A stretch of 64,000 nt of DNA from Vibrio ouci. Lineage in GTDB: Bacteria > Pseudomonadota > Gammaproteobacteria > Enterobacterales > Vibrionaceae. The notes beneath the pieces were generated by a model. The model did not search any database. It was not told where the DNA came from and saw nothing but the letters and a program-made list of their open reading frames with translations. The DNA lies in contig NZ_SATR01000027.1 in assembly GCF_004551525.1 (NCBI RefSeq), positions 1 to 64,000 on the forward strand, given 5' to 3'. Position numbers and translations under genes: made by a program. Positions within the stretch are counted from its first letter, which is position 1; each line of letters begins with the position of its first letter. Below are positions 34,717-44,320 of the stretch, one piece after another.

Positions 34717-34747
34717 AAAAAAAGCCAGACTTACGTCTGGCTTTTTT
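34717..34747. terminator. Bidirectional terminator between dciA and lpxC
   Basis: AAAAAGCCAGAC/GTCTGGCTTTTT with a TTAC loop lies between convergent genes. Confidence 0.93.
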
Positions 34748-34757
34748 CTAATTCTTG

Positions 34758-35675
34758 TTACGCTAAAACCATGCTTGGTTCAGCGAACGCAACTGGCGAT
34801 GTTGCTTCTTCTTCGAAGGTAACCCATTCCCAAGCTTCTTGATCAGCCAATACTGAGCGAAGCAGTTGGTTATTTAGGCCATGGCCCGATTTGAATGCAC
34901 GGAATTCACCGATGATTGGATGACCACACATGTAAAGGTCACCGATAGCATCTAGCACTTTGTGAGTTACGAATTCGTTTTCAAAGCGAAGACCTTCTTC
35001 GTTTAAGATGCGGTATTCATCTAAAACAATTGCGTTATCAAAGCTACCGCCTAACACTAGGTTTTGCGACTGTAGGTATTCGATATCACGCATAAAGCCG
35101 AAAGTACGTGCACGTGAAATTTCTTTAACAAACCCTTGAGATGAGAAGTCGAACAGTAGGTGCTGTTCATCTGCATCGATCGCTGGGTGGTTAAACTCAA
35201 TTTCGAAATCCATACGGAAACCGTTGAATGGTACAAATTCAGCCCACTTATCGCCATCTTCAAAGCGCACTGGCTTTTTGATGCGAATAAAGCGTTTTGG
35301 TGAGTTTTGCTCTTCTATACCCGCTTGTTGTAGTAAGAATACAAATGGGCTGGCACTACCATCCATAATTGGAATTTCTGGTGCGTCAACTTCAACAACA
35401 ATGTTGTCGATACCCATACCTGCAAGCGCAGCATTAAGGTGCTCTACCGTAGAGATACGCACACCAGCGTCGTTAACTAGTGCTGTACACAGCATAGTAT
35501 CACGAACAGATTCAGGGTCTGCAGGAAAATCTACTGGTGGATTTACGTCAGTACGACGGTACACGATACCTGTGTTTGCAGCTGCTGGGCGAAGAGTAAG
35601 CGTGACTTTACGACCAGAGTGGAGACCCACACCAGTTGTTTTCACCATTTCTTTCAGAGTACGTTGTCTGATCAT
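34758..35675 (-). CDS. lpxC: UDP-3-O-acyl-GlcNAc deacetylase LpxC
   Basis: LpxC is the zinc deacetylase for the committed step of lipid A synthesis. The 305 residues match the family. Zinc and catalytic residues are visible: His79 in STVEHLNAAL, the HKVLDAIGD motif near 238-246, and the general-acid His in FKSGHGLNNQ near 265. It is the last gene of the dcw-side cluster, after ftsZ. In E. coli its amount is set by FtsH proteolysis through the C-terminal tail; the tail here ends in AEPSMVLA. Confidence 0.97.
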   Translation of the reverse strand: MIRQRTLKEMVKTTGVGLHSGRKVTLTLRPAAANTGIVYRRTDVNPPVDFPADPESVRDTMLCTALVNDAGVRISTVEHLNAALAGMGIDNIVVEVDAPEIPIMDGSASPFVFLLQQAGIEEQNSPKRFIRIKKPVRFEDGDKWAEFVPFNGFRMDFEIEFNHPAIDADEQHLLFDFSSQGFVKEISRARTFGFMRDIEYLQSQNLVLGGSFDNAIVLDEYRILNEEGLRFENEFVTHKVLDAIGDLYMCGHPIIGEFRAFKSGHGLNNQLLRSVLADQEAWEWVTFEEEATSPVAFAEPSMVLA

Positions 35676-35704
35676 CTGCTTGCCTCAGTAAATATGCTAC
35701 AAAT

Positions 35705-35731
35705 CACGGTCAATAAGCGATATTGACCGTG
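35705..35731 (-). terminator. Hairpin between ftsZ and lpxC
   Basis: CACGGTCAATA pairs perfectly with TATTGACCGTG around a five-base loop in the gap between ftsZ and lpxC. There is no good T-run on the minus strand, so it may be an mRNA processing or stability hairpin rather than a full terminator. Confidence 0.55.
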
Positions 35732-35772
35732 CATGCTACCACAAAATCGAACAGTGTCAAATTGTAGTGTTT

Positions 35773-36999
35773 TTAGTCAGCTTGACGACGTAAGAACGCA
35801 GGGATATCTAAATAGCCCTCTTTCTCAGGTTTTGCTGCTGCACTTTGGCCTGCGCCTGAACCTGATGGCGTTGTCGTTGGCTGAGGAGTAACCTGAGGTT
35901 TCTCTTGCAAAGTTGGTGCCGGCTTTTCTTCCACTTTATTGACAGTCTGCTGTGCAGGTGCCGTTTGTGGTTGAGTTTGAGGCTGAGCAACTGGTGCTAC
36001 TTTTGCCTTGCCGCCCGCAACTAGCGTGATATCCGGTTTCTTCTCGTTACCAATACCTGTCGCTACAACTGTAACGCGGATTTCATCAGCCATATCAGGG
36101 TCTAATGAAGTACCGATTACCACTGTTGCGTTGTCTGATGCGAATGCTTTAACTGTGTTACCTACAGTTTCAAACTCATCTAGACGCATATCTAGGCCAG
36201 CAGTGATGTTTACAAGTACACCACGAGCGCCAGCAAGATCGATGTCTTCTAGAAGTGGGCTTGAGATTGCCATCTCTGCCGCTTCTTCTGCACGATCTTC
36301 GCCTTTCGCAACGCCACTACCCATCATTGCATGACCCATTTCCGACATTACAGTGCGTACGTCCGCAAAGTCGACGTTAATCATGCCTGGGCGAGTAATC
36401 AGTTCCGCAATACCTTGTACCGCGTTCTTCAATACGTCATTCGCACTAGCAAAGGCTTCTAGTAGAGTAATTCCACGGCCAAGTACTTTAAGAAGCTTTT
36501 CATTTGGAATCGTAATTAGCGAGTCCACATGTTTAGAAAGCTCTTCAATACCTTGTTCAGCAAAAGCTAAACGCTTTTTGCCTTCAAAGCTAAATGGCTT
36601 AGTTACAACAGCAACAGTCAGAATACCTAGCTCTTTCGCTACTTCTGCAATTACCGGAGCTGCACCTGTACCTGTACCACCGCCCATACCAGCTGCGATA
36701 AATACCATATCGGCACCGTTGAGCTCTTCTTTAATACGATCTCGATCTTCGAGAGCTGCGTCACGTCCTACTTGAGGGTTCGCACCAGCACCTAGACCTT
36801 TAGTCATATCGCCGCCAATCTGAATAACACTATTCACACTGGTTTTACGAAGTGCCTGAGCATCAGTGTTAATACTAATGAACTCAACACCTTCGATGGA
36901 CTCACGCACCATGTGTTCAACGGCGTTACCACCACCGCCACCAACTCCAACGACTTTGATTACCGCGTCGTCAGACATTTCCATCATCGGTTCAAACAT
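35773..36999 (-). CDS. ftsZ: Cell division GTPase FtsZ
   Basis: FtsZ polymerises into the division ring. The 408 residues hold the tubulin signature GGGTGTGAAPV near 105, the N-terminal nucleotide site GVGGGGGNAVEHM, and the T7-loop segment NVDFADVRTVM. A Gln/Pro-rich linker (about 320-390) is followed by the conserved C-terminal peptide YLDIPAFLRRQ, which binds FtsA, ZipA and others. GGAGAT precedes the start. It lies 30 bp after ftsA. Confidence 0.98.
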   Translation of the reverse strand: MFEPMMEMSDDAVIKVVGVGGGGGNAVEHMVRESIEGVEFISINTDAQALRKTSVNSVIQIGGDMTKGLGAGANPQVGRDAALEDRDRIKEELNGADMVFIAAGMGGGTGTGAAPVIAEVAKELGILTVAVVTKPFSFEGKKRLAFAEQGIEELSKHVDSLITIPNEKLLKVLGRGITLLEAFASANDVLKNAVQGIAELITRPGMINVDFADVRTVMSEMGHAMMGSGVAKGEDRAEEAAEMAISSPLLEDIDLAGARGVLVNITAGLDMRLDEFETVGNTVKAFASDNATVVIGTSLDPDMADEIRVTVVATGIGNEKKPDITLVAGGKAKVAPVAQPQTQPQTAPAQQTVNKVEEKPAPTLQEKPQVTPQPTTTPSGSGAGQSAAAKPEKEGYLDIPAFLRRQAD

Positions 37000-37029
37000 G
37001 TGTTATCTCCGTTTTTCCTGCTGCTCAGG

Positions 37030-38292
37030 TTAAAACTCTTTTTGTATCCAATTACGCACGCGATCAAATAAACTTGTCACTGAAGGACGAGAAGGCTCGT
37101 TGTATTCAGTTTCATCACTTATCTGGGCATCTCTTGCATAATGAAGTAGACCTACAGCCGTAGAATGATACGGCTCTTTTACGTAATCTGTTAAGCCGCT
37201 TACCTCTAAAGGTTTGCCAACTCTAACTTGGTTGCGGAATACTCGTTCCGCACATTCTACCACACCGTCAATCTGTGCCGCTCCACCAGTGAGCACCACA
37301 CCTGCTGCTAAGTGGTGTTTAATACCTTCTTCGCGCAGTTTCTCTTGAACGTTGTCGATAGTTTGATTAACCAATCCCATGAGCTCAGTATAACGAGGCT
37401 CAATTACTTCAGACAGAGTCTGTCTTTGTAAGCTGCGTGATGGACGACCACCAACGCTTGGAACATTAACCGTGTCATCTTTGCTGACTAACTCACTAAG
37501 AGCACAGCCATATTTCACTTTAATTTCTTCCGCATCGCTCACTGGCGTACCGAAAGCAAAAGCAATATCACTGGTGACAGCGTTACCCGCGTACGAGAAC
37601 ACTTCAGTATGACGTAGCGCACCACCGGTCCAAATAGACACATCCATTGTACCAGCGCCGATATCAACGACACATACGCCCAGTTCACGTTCATCTTCTG
37701 TAATGACCGCATTACTTGCCGCCAATCCAGAATAAACAAGGTGCTCAACTTTAAGGCCGCAGCGCTCTACTGCCTTAATGATATTTCGTGCCATATCGTT
37801 ATGACAAGAAATAAGGTGAACACTAACTTCCATTCGCACTCCTGATAAACCTAGCGGGTTTTTAATCCCTTCTTGGTAATCAATCGTAAATTCTTGAGGA
37901 ATTACGTGGAGAATGCGTTGCTCGTCACCAATTTTAATTGATTTTGCGGTATGAATAGCACGGTCCATATCCTCCTGAGACACTTCCTCATCAGATATCG
38001 TTCCCATGCCTTTTTCAATACGGCTCGCAATGTGTCGCCCTGAAAGCGAAATGAACACATTGCTGATCTGGCACTCAGCCATCAGTTCTGCTTGGTCGAC
38101 AGCGCGCTGAACCGATTTCACTACCGATTCAAGGTCGTTCACACCACCTTTGTCCATCCCGCGGGAAGGACTGCTGCCTGCGCCAATAATATTGATTTGA
38201 CCATCAGGCAATACTTCGCCTACCAGAGCTGATACGGTAGCAGTGCCTATATCAAGACCAACAATAATGTTGTCATCAGCGGTCTTAGTCAT
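37030..38292 (-). CDS. ftsA: Cell division protein FtsA (actin-like)
   Basis: FtsA tethers FtsZ filaments to the inner membrane and recruits later division proteins. The 420 residues have the actin-fold ATPase motifs VGLDIGTATVSALVGEV at the N-terminus and VVDIGAGTMDVSIW in the middle, with LTGGAAQIDGV as the adenosine motif. The C-terminal amphipathic helix FDRVRNWIQKEF is the membrane anchor. Its start overlaps the end of ftsQ by 8 bp. Confidence 0.97.
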   Translation of the reverse strand: MTKTADDNIIVGLDIGTATVSALVGEVLPDGQINIIGAGSSPSRGMDKGGVNDLESVVKSVQRAVDQAELMAECQISNVFISLSGRHIASRIEKGMGTISDEEVSQEDMDRAIHTAKSIKIGDEQRILHVIPQEFTIDYQEGIKNPLGLSGVRMEVSVHLISCHNDMARNIIKAVERCGLKVEHLVYSGLAASNAVITEDERELGVCVVDIGAGTMDVSIWTGGALRHTEVFSYAGNAVTSDIAFAFGTPVSDAEEIKVKYGCALSELVSKDDTVNVPSVGGRPSRSLQRQTLSEVIEPRYTELMGLVNQTIDNVQEKLREEGIKHHLAAGVVLTGGAAQIDGVVECAERVFRNQVRVGKPLEVSGLTDYVKEPYHSTAVGLLHYARDAQISDETEYNEPSRPSVTSLFDRVRNWIQKEF

Positions 38293-39067
38293 CTGTATTC
38301 TCTTGTTCTAACTCTTGCTCAGGGAACCATCCAATAGAGGCTCCCGTATCATACCTGAGGTCAATGTAGCTAACCCTTTCAGCATCGCTACCCAAATTCT
38401 TGTAAAGCGAGATAAAGCGCTCAATGCGCTCTTCTAAAGATTCTTTGCCTAGCTCTAAGCGAATTCCGTTATCCAGAATAATTTGCCAAGCTCTACGCTC
38501 ATTGAGAACCAGAGAAGTTATCGTTAAATGCAGTGCTTCAAACTTGGGACTAATATCTCGCCATACCTGCAGTACTTCACTGCTTGTATCAAGCGGTCCG
38601 TATAGTTTTACACGATCTTCATCCAGTTGACCGATATCACCGTCGAAAACTTGACCGAAATCGTTAAGCAGAGCATTTCCATTCCAAATTGCTTCTGCGT
38701 GATGTTCTGTCAAAAAGACTTTCACGGTATCAGGCCACTGTTTACGAATTGAGGCATGAGAAACCCAAGGGATTGATTCTGCCATACTTTGCAGTACGTC
38801 AATGTCCTGAGACATGAATGTTCCGACATGCTCTAACTGAGCAAACGCTCGTTGAACGTCTCGCGCGGTAACATAATGCAGTTCGCCCTGAAGTACGATT
38901 TTTGATAGTGGCAGACGTTGATCATCCCACATCCAAGAAACCGTCGAGTAGAGGAGAGAGCCTATTAACAACAAGACCACTAGCAAGAAACTGCCTCCGA
39001 GGGCATGTTGTTTCACTAGTGGCGCAGAGGTTAAACGACGGCCTTCATTAAAAGCACTTTTAATCAA
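38285..39067 (-). CDS. ftsQ: Cell division protein FtsQ
   Basis: FtsQ is a bitopic inner membrane protein that scaffolds FtsB and FtsL in the divisome. One transmembrane segment (about 25-45, GGSFLLVVLLLIGSLLY) is preceded by a basic cytoplasmic N-terminus. The periplasmic part starts with a POTRA domain (LSKIVLQGELHYVTARDVQ) and continues with the FtsQ beta domain. The 260 residues match the family. A 184-bp gap separates it from murC, with no ddl gene in between. Confidence 0.94.
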   Translation of the reverse strand: MIKSAFNEGRRLTSAPLVKQHALGGSFLLVVLLLIGSLLYSTVSWMWDDQRLPLSKIVLQGELHYVTARDVQRAFAQLEHVGTFMSQDIDVLQSMAESIPWVSHASIRKQWPDTVKVFLTEHHAEAIWNGNALLNDFGQVFDGDIGQLDEDRVKLYGPLDTSSEVLQVWRDISPKFEALHLTITSLVLNERRAWQIILDNGIRLELGKESLEERIERFISLYKNLGSDAERVSYIDLRYDTGASIGWFPEQELEQENTDD

Positions 39068-39251
39068 AGTCCATAGTCCTTGCTATTAGCTCGCTTATCT
39101 TTCCCTAACCCAATTCGTATATAGAGACTAAAGCACCTACTTTAACCTTCGGATTATACTGGGGTCAAAGAAAGTATCAAACATTGAAAGTGAGAAATTG
39201 CTACTTTAAATGCAATAAGTGCAGCAAATACTTAAAATTCGATGTTTTTGA

Positions 39252-40712
39252 TTAAGCTTGGCTCATCTTATCGATATTTAACTCAAAAGCAGCGAGTTGT
39301 TTAGCGACTTTACCAACATCCCCTGCGCCTTGAGTTAGTACTAAGTCACCGTCTTGTAAAACATTAGCGAGAACTGCAGGTAATGCGTTGCTTTCCGGTA
39401 CAAAAATCGGATCCAGCTTACCGCGACTGCGAATAGTCCTACATAATGCTCGTCCATCAGCGCCAGCGATCGGTTTCTCACCCGCAGAATATACATCCAG
39501 CATGATCAATACATCGACTTGCTCAAGTACGTTGGCGAAATCGTCATAAAGATCTCGTGTACGGCTATAACGGTGAGGCTGAAAAATCATCACTAGGCGT
39601 TTATCTTCCCAACCATTGCGTGCTGCCTGAATCGTCACATCAACCTCGGTTGGGTGATGACCATAATCATCCACCAGCATCGCTTGACCATTACCAGTAT
39701 CAAACTCACCAAGGTGGTCAAAGCGTCGACCTGTACCTTGCGTGCCAGCCATCGCACTTAGGATTGCTTCATCTGAGATATCATCTTCTGTCGCGACCGC
39801 TATGGCTGCCGAGGCATTTAGTGCGTTGTGACGACCAGGGATATTAAGCGTGATATCAAGATCAGCCTTACCTTGGCGAATTACGGTAAACTTGCCTTGT
39901 TGGCCATCTTGACGGTAGTTGGCAATACGTACGTCTGCATCATCAGAGAAACCATAGGTAATCACCTGACGACTAATCTTTGGAATTAATTCGCGTACGA
40001 CAGGATCATCAACACACACAATCGCTTGACCATAAAAAGGTAAGTTGTGCAGAAAATCGATAAATGTCTGCTTAAGCGTCTCAAAATCACCACCATAAGT
40101 GTCCATATGGTCCGCTTCGATATTGGTGACAATGCTTACCATTGGCTGAAGATGAAGGAATGAAGCATCACTCTCATCCGCCTCTGCGATTAAGATTCGG
40201 CTCGAACCTAAACGTGCATTGGTACCAGCACTTTTAACCAAACCACCGTTAACGAACGTGGGATCTAAACCCGCTTCTGAATAGATTTGGGTAACCAAAG
40301 CGGTTGTCGTGGTTTTACCGTGAGTACCAGCTACCGCAATACCGTGGCGGAATCGCATCAACTCAGCCAACATTTCCGCACGACGAACAACCGGAATACG
40401 TGCAGCACGTGCTGCAATGATTTCCGGGTTCTCTTCATTGATCGCCGTCGACACCACGACCACACTCGCTTTAGCGACATTCTCTTCAGCATGACCGATG
40501 TAGATGGTTGCACCTTTATCAGCAAGTCGCTCAGTCACTGGATTCTCGGCAATATCAGAACCTGAGATTTGGTAACCTTCATTGAGGAGCACTTCGGCAA
40601 TACCGCTCATGCCTGCACCACCAATACCAATGAAGTGAATGCATTTAACTCGGCGCATCTCAGGCACCATCGCTCGAATCTGAGCTAAATTTTGAGTATG
40701 TTGAACTGTCAT
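39252..40712 (-). CDS. murC: UDP-N-acetylmuramate-L-alanine ligase MurC
   Basis: MurC adds L-alanine to UDP-MurNAc, the first amino acid of the peptidoglycan stem. The 486 residues have the UDP-binding loop IHFIGIGGAGMSGIAEVL at the N-terminus, the ATP loop GTHGKTTTTALV near 120, and the Mur ligase pattern EADESDASFL then NIEADHMDTYGG. Length matches the family. It is 11 bp downstream of murG in the dcw cluster. Confidence 0.97.
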   Translation of the reverse strand: MTVQHTQNLAQIRAMVPEMRRVKCIHFIGIGGAGMSGIAEVLLNEGYQISGSDIAENPVTERLADKGATIYIGHAEENVAKASVVVVSTAINEENPEIIAARAARIPVVRRAEMLAELMRFRHGIAVAGTHGKTTTTALVTQIYSEAGLDPTFVNGGLVKSAGTNARLGSSRILIAEADESDASFLHLQPMVSIVTNIEADHMDTYGGDFETLKQTFIDFLHNLPFYGQAIVCVDDPVVRELIPKISRQVITYGFSDDADVRIANYRQDGQQGKFTVIRQGKADLDITLNIPGRHNALNASAAIAVATEDDISDEAILSAMAGTQGTGRRFDHLGEFDTGNGQAMLVDDYGHHPTEVDVTIQAARNGWEDKRLVMIFQPHRYSRTRDLYDDFANVLEQVDVLIMLDVYSAGEKPIAGADGRALCRTIRSRGKLDPIFVPESNALPAVLANVLQDGDLVLTQGAGDVGKVAKQLAAFELNIDKMSQA

Positions 40713-40723
40713 GAATCTTCTCG

Positions 40724-41788
40724 TTATTTCGTCAATGCGATAATGGCTTCGGCTACCACTTTATCTGCATCTAACTTCGCCGCCGCTTTCGCTTTTGTTG
40801 CCATGGCCATTAGGGCTTCACGATCCATTGTCTGAATCTCTGAAACCAACTTATCCACGCTCAGCTCAGGCTGCTCTATCATTTTTGCCGCACCGCACTC
40901 GACCAAATGGTCTGCGTTCAGCGCTTGTTGTCTGTCTTTGTGCATAAATGGGACAAAAATAGCCCCAACACCTGCCGCTGATACCTCTGATACAGTCAGC
41001 GCACCTGAGCGACATACCAGTAAATCAGCCCATGTGTAAGCCTCTGCAACATCATCAATAAACTCTGTTACTTGCGCATTGCTCACTTGATGTTGCTGAT
41101 ACGCTAGCTCAACTTCCTGCTGGCTATTTTTACCCGCTTGGTGACGAATCTCATACCCTTCACCGAGCTTGGCCATGACCTCTGGTAGGGTCTGATTAAG
41201 GATGCGAGCGCCTTGGCTCCCACCCATCACTAAAATACGAATTTTTCCATCACGCTGTGCCATTCTCTGCTCAGGTGCGTCAATCGCCACTACGTCTTCA
41301 CGTACTGGGTTACCCACCACAGGTGCGGTTGGAAAGGCACCAGGGAATGCCTGAAACACCTTCTTCGCGATCTTTGATAACCACTGATTGGTTAACCCTG
41401 CTACTGCATTTTGTTCATGGAGTACCACTGGGATCCCAAGCAACCAAGCAGCAATCCCGCCTGGGCCACTGACGTAACCACCCATACCAAGCACAGCATC
41501 AGGTTGCCAACGTTTCATGTGCGCCTTAGCTTGCATAATGGCATTGATGATCTGGAATGGTGCTTTAATTAGCCGGCCAATACCTTGACCTCGTAGACCT
41601 TTTACTTTGATAAAGTCGATTTCAATACCATGTTTAGGTACTAAATCAGCTTCCATACGATCCGCGGTACCTAGCCAGCGAATCTCCCAACCTTGTGATT
41701 GTAGTTGTTTAGCAACGGCAAGGCCGGGGAAAACGTGACCGCCGGTACCACCAGCCATCACCATTAATCTTTTATTCTTTTTCATCAT
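40724..41788 (-). CDS. murG: Lipid II synthase MurG (GlcNAc transferase)
   Basis: MurG adds GlcNAc to lipid I to form lipid II on the inner face of the membrane. The 354 residues form a GT-B glycosyltransferase with the N-terminal G loop GGTGGHVFPGLAVA, the second G loop ILVMGGSQGARILNQ, and the UDP-GlcNAc site RSGALTVSEVSAAG. It overlaps the end of ftsW by 17 bp. Confidence 0.97.
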   Translation of the reverse strand: MMKKNKRLMVMAGGTGGHVFPGLAVAKQLQSQGWEIRWLGTADRMEADLVPKHGIEIDFIKVKGLRGQGIGRLIKAPFQIINAIMQAKAHMKRWQPDAVLGMGGYVSGPGGIAAWLLGIPVVLHEQNAVAGLTNQWLSKIAKKVFQAFPGAFPTAPVVGNPVREDVVAIDAPEQRMAQRDGKIRILVMGGSQGARILNQTLPEVMAKLGEGYEIRHQAGKNSQQEVELAYQQHQVSNAQVTEFIDDVAEAYTWADLLVCRSGALTVSEVSAAGVGAIFVPFMHKDRQQALNADHLVECGAAKMIEQPELSVDKLVSEIQTMDREALMAMATKAKAAAKLDADKVVAEAIIALTK

Positions 41789-42971
41789 TTTCTAACTGTT
41801 GTTCATGCTTATCTGCAACAACCAAACGACATTCATGATCGATGCGCAGTAGGATAGAAACGGCTACTGCCATAACAATCAAGCTCGAACCACCGTAACT
41901 GATCAGTGGCAAAGTCAAACCTTTGGTTGGCACCATTCCGGCCGCTGCACCGACATTAACCAGTGTTTGGAAAGCAAACCAAATACCGATGCCAAAAGCA
42001 AGGTAGCCACCGAATAGCTGCTCATTGTCGAATGCCTTACGGCCAATATATATCGCTTTAAGTACCAAACTAAAAATCAGCAGCAATACTAAGACAACAC
42101 CCACAAAACCGAGCTCTTCAGCCAGAACGGCAAATACAAAGTCAGTGTGCGCTTCCGGAAGATATTCGAGTTTTTGAATCGAGTTACCTAGCCCTTGACC
42201 AAACCATTCTCCGCGACCAAACGCCATCAAAGATTGCGTCAACTGGTAACCACTGCCGAATGGGTCTTCCCAAGGGTCGAGGAAAGAAGTAACACGGCGC
42301 ATACGGTAAGGTTCGATATAGATAAGAGTCGCGACCGACATCAAACCCACTACCATAAGTGCAAGGAATTGAGTCAGCTTCGCGCCGGCAATAAATAGCA
42401 TCCCAAACAAGGTCACTAGCATTACCACAACCGTACCTAAGTCTGGCTGGAGAAGAAGTAAACTTGCTAAGGTAGCAAATACAATGATCGGCTTGATAAA
42501 GCCGCCAAAGAAACTTGAGCGTACCTCTTCGCTTTTACGCACAAGGTATCCCGACATGAAAATAAACAGCGACAGTTTTGCTACTTCGGCAGGCTGCAGG
42601 TTAAACAGACCAAGCGGGATCCAGCGCGATGCACCGTTAACGGATTTACCCGCGACAAGCACCACAACCAGCAAACCAATAGAGATCAGCAGTAACCAAG
42701 TACTGTATTGCAGCCAGCGCTTCATCGGCACTTGCAAAATAACCGACGAGGCCATGAGAGCAAGCACAAGAAATATCGCATGACGGAACATAAAGTGGAA
42801 TGGCTGATCCGTTAGACGAGAACTGATAGGGAACGAAGCAGACGTTACCATAACCAATCCAGTAAGCATCAAGCCAAGGGATATCCATACCAACTGACGG
42901 TCATACAAAGCCTCTGGTGACGCAGTGGTCATCCAACGCTTAATACTGCTGAAAACATCTCGAATCTGCAT
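41772..42971 (-). CDS. ftsW: FtsW, septal peptidoglycan glycosyltransferase (SEDS)
   Basis: FtsW polymerises lipid II at the septum together with FtsI. The 399 residues carry about ten hydrophobic segments and the SEDS signatures LQPDLGTVVVML, GSGYQLTQSLMAFGRGEWFGQGLG (in sections) and GMVPTKGLTLPLISYGGSSL near the C-terminus. The cytoplasmic ends are short. It lies 13 bp after murD. Confidence 0.96.
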   Translation of the reverse strand: MQIRDVFSSIKRWMTTASPEALYDRQLVWISLGLMLTGLVMVTSASFPISSRLTDQPFHFMFRHAIFLVLALMASSVILQVPMKRWLQYSTWLLLISIGLLVVVLVAGKSVNGASRWIPLGLFNLQPAEVAKLSLFIFMSGYLVRKSEEVRSSFFGGFIKPIIVFATLASLLLLQPDLGTVVVMLVTLFGMLFIAGAKLTQFLALMVVGLMSVATLIYIEPYRMRRVTSFLDPWEDPFGSGYQLTQSLMAFGRGEWFGQGLGNSIQKLEYLPEAHTDFVFAVLAEELGFVGVVLVLLLIFSLVLKAIYIGRKAFDNEQLFGGYLAFGIGIWFAFQTLVNVGAAAGMVPTKGLTLPLISYGGSSLIVMAVAVSILLRIDHECRLVVADKHEQQLENDEKE

Positions 42972-42984
42972 AGTTCCCTAACAA

Positions 42985-44307
42985 CTAAGAGTAGATTTTT
43001 GCTAGCTCAGTGAATGCATCACCACGGGCCATAAAATTATTGAACTGATCAAAGCTGGCACAAGCTGGAGACAATAACACCATGTCGCCTGATTCAACCT
43101 GAGGTGCAAGCCATTCAATAATCTCTTTCATCGAGGTAAAAGATTTCGCACTAGGGTGTAGAGGCATGAACTCGTCACCATCTTCACCAAAGCAACACAA
43201 CTGAACATTCAACGCACTCAACACAGGCTTGAGCTCTGAGAAATCAGCCCCTTTACCGACACCACCGACTAGCAGATATAATTTGCCAGCTAACTCTAGC
43301 CCAGCCAATGCTGCTAATGTGCTTGCGACATTGGTTGCTTTAGAGTCATTGACCCACTTAACGCCATGATTATCAGCAACCACTTGGCATCGATGTGTCA
43401 AACCATTGTAAGACTTAAGAGCATCAAGACCTGAAGTAATATCGACACCCGACTCATTAAGTAGAGCCAAAACAACCAATGCATTGGCGACATTATGTCG
43501 GCCAACTAGAGAAAGCGCTTGAGTTGGGCACAGTTTACGCCCAGCGATAGCTACATACTCAACGTCCCCTTCAGTAACTAAGTGATAACGAGTCTGCTCA
43601 GCTAAACTAAACTCAACCACATTGCAGTCATCATCTGGATAGGTTTGTTTGTCATCAGCATTCACCACGCAAGTTTTTGCGTGGTGGAAAATGCGCAATT
43701 TCGCCTGACGGTAATCACTCATCCCATCGTAGCGATCCATATGGTCTTCTGAGAGGTTTAAAAACGCGGCTGCGGTAGGCTTTAATGACGAGGTCGTTTC
43801 AAGTTGAAAACTGGAGAGTTCAAGCACATACAAGTCAGCATCAAGCTGAAGAAGATCAAGCGCAGGCAAGCCAATATTACCGCCGACACCAACCTTGAGG
43901 CCGGACGCTTTTGCGACACAGCCAGTCCAATCGGTAACGGTGCTTTTGCCATTTGAGCCAGTAATCGCAATGACAGGTTTATCGACCTGCCATGCAAATA
44001 GCTCAATATCACCCACAACAGGAATGCCAGCTTGGAGTACTTGTTGAATCTCTGGCGTTGCGAGAGCAATACCAGGATTGGCAACCACAAGGTCAGCGTC
44101 AAGCAACCAGTTGAGATTCCAGCTGCCTGAGTGAAGCGCAACGTCTTCCGTTAGCTCCTCGCGTCCCGGCGGGCACTCACGAGTATCAATAACACGGATT
44201 TGTAGCGTTTTCGGCAGCGATTGTAAGTGTTTAACCACTGACAGGCCGGTAATACCAAGCCCTACAACCACTACCTTCTCAACATTTTTCCAGCGTTCCA
44301 TTGTCAT
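42985..44307 (-). CDS. murD: UDP-MurNAc-L-Ala:D-Glu ligase MurD
   Basis: MurD adds D-glutamate to UDP-MurNAc-L-Ala. The 440 residues show the N-terminal loop VVVGLGITGLSVVKHL, the ATP loop AITGSNGKSTVTDW near 117 and the Mur pattern LNLSEDHMDRYDGM then HRCQVVADNHGVKWVNDSKATN (in sections). Length matches E. coli. It follows mraY by 13 bp in the cluster. Confidence 0.97.
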   Translation of the reverse strand: MTMERWKNVEKVVVVGLGITGLSVVKHLQSLPKTLQIRVIDTRECPPGREELTEDVALHSGSWNLNWLLDADLVVANPGIALATPEIQQVLQAGIPVVGDIELFAWQVDKPVIAITGSNGKSTVTDWTGCVAKASGLKVGVGGNIGLPALDLLQLDADLYVLELSSFQLETTSSLKPTAAAFLNLSEDHMDRYDGMSDYRQAKLRIFHHAKTCVVNADDKQTYPDDDCNVVEFSLAEQTRYHLVTEGDVEYVAIAGRKLCPTQALSLVGRHNVANALVVLALLNESGVDITSGLDALKSYNGLTHRCQVVADNHGVKWVNDSKATNVASTLAALAGLELAGKLYLLVGGVGKGADFSELKPVLSALNVQLCCFGEDGDEFMPLHPSAKSFTSMKEIIEWLAPQVESGDMVLLSPACASFDQFNNFMARGDAFTELAKIYS

Positions 44308-44320
44308 GAGTGAGATTTCC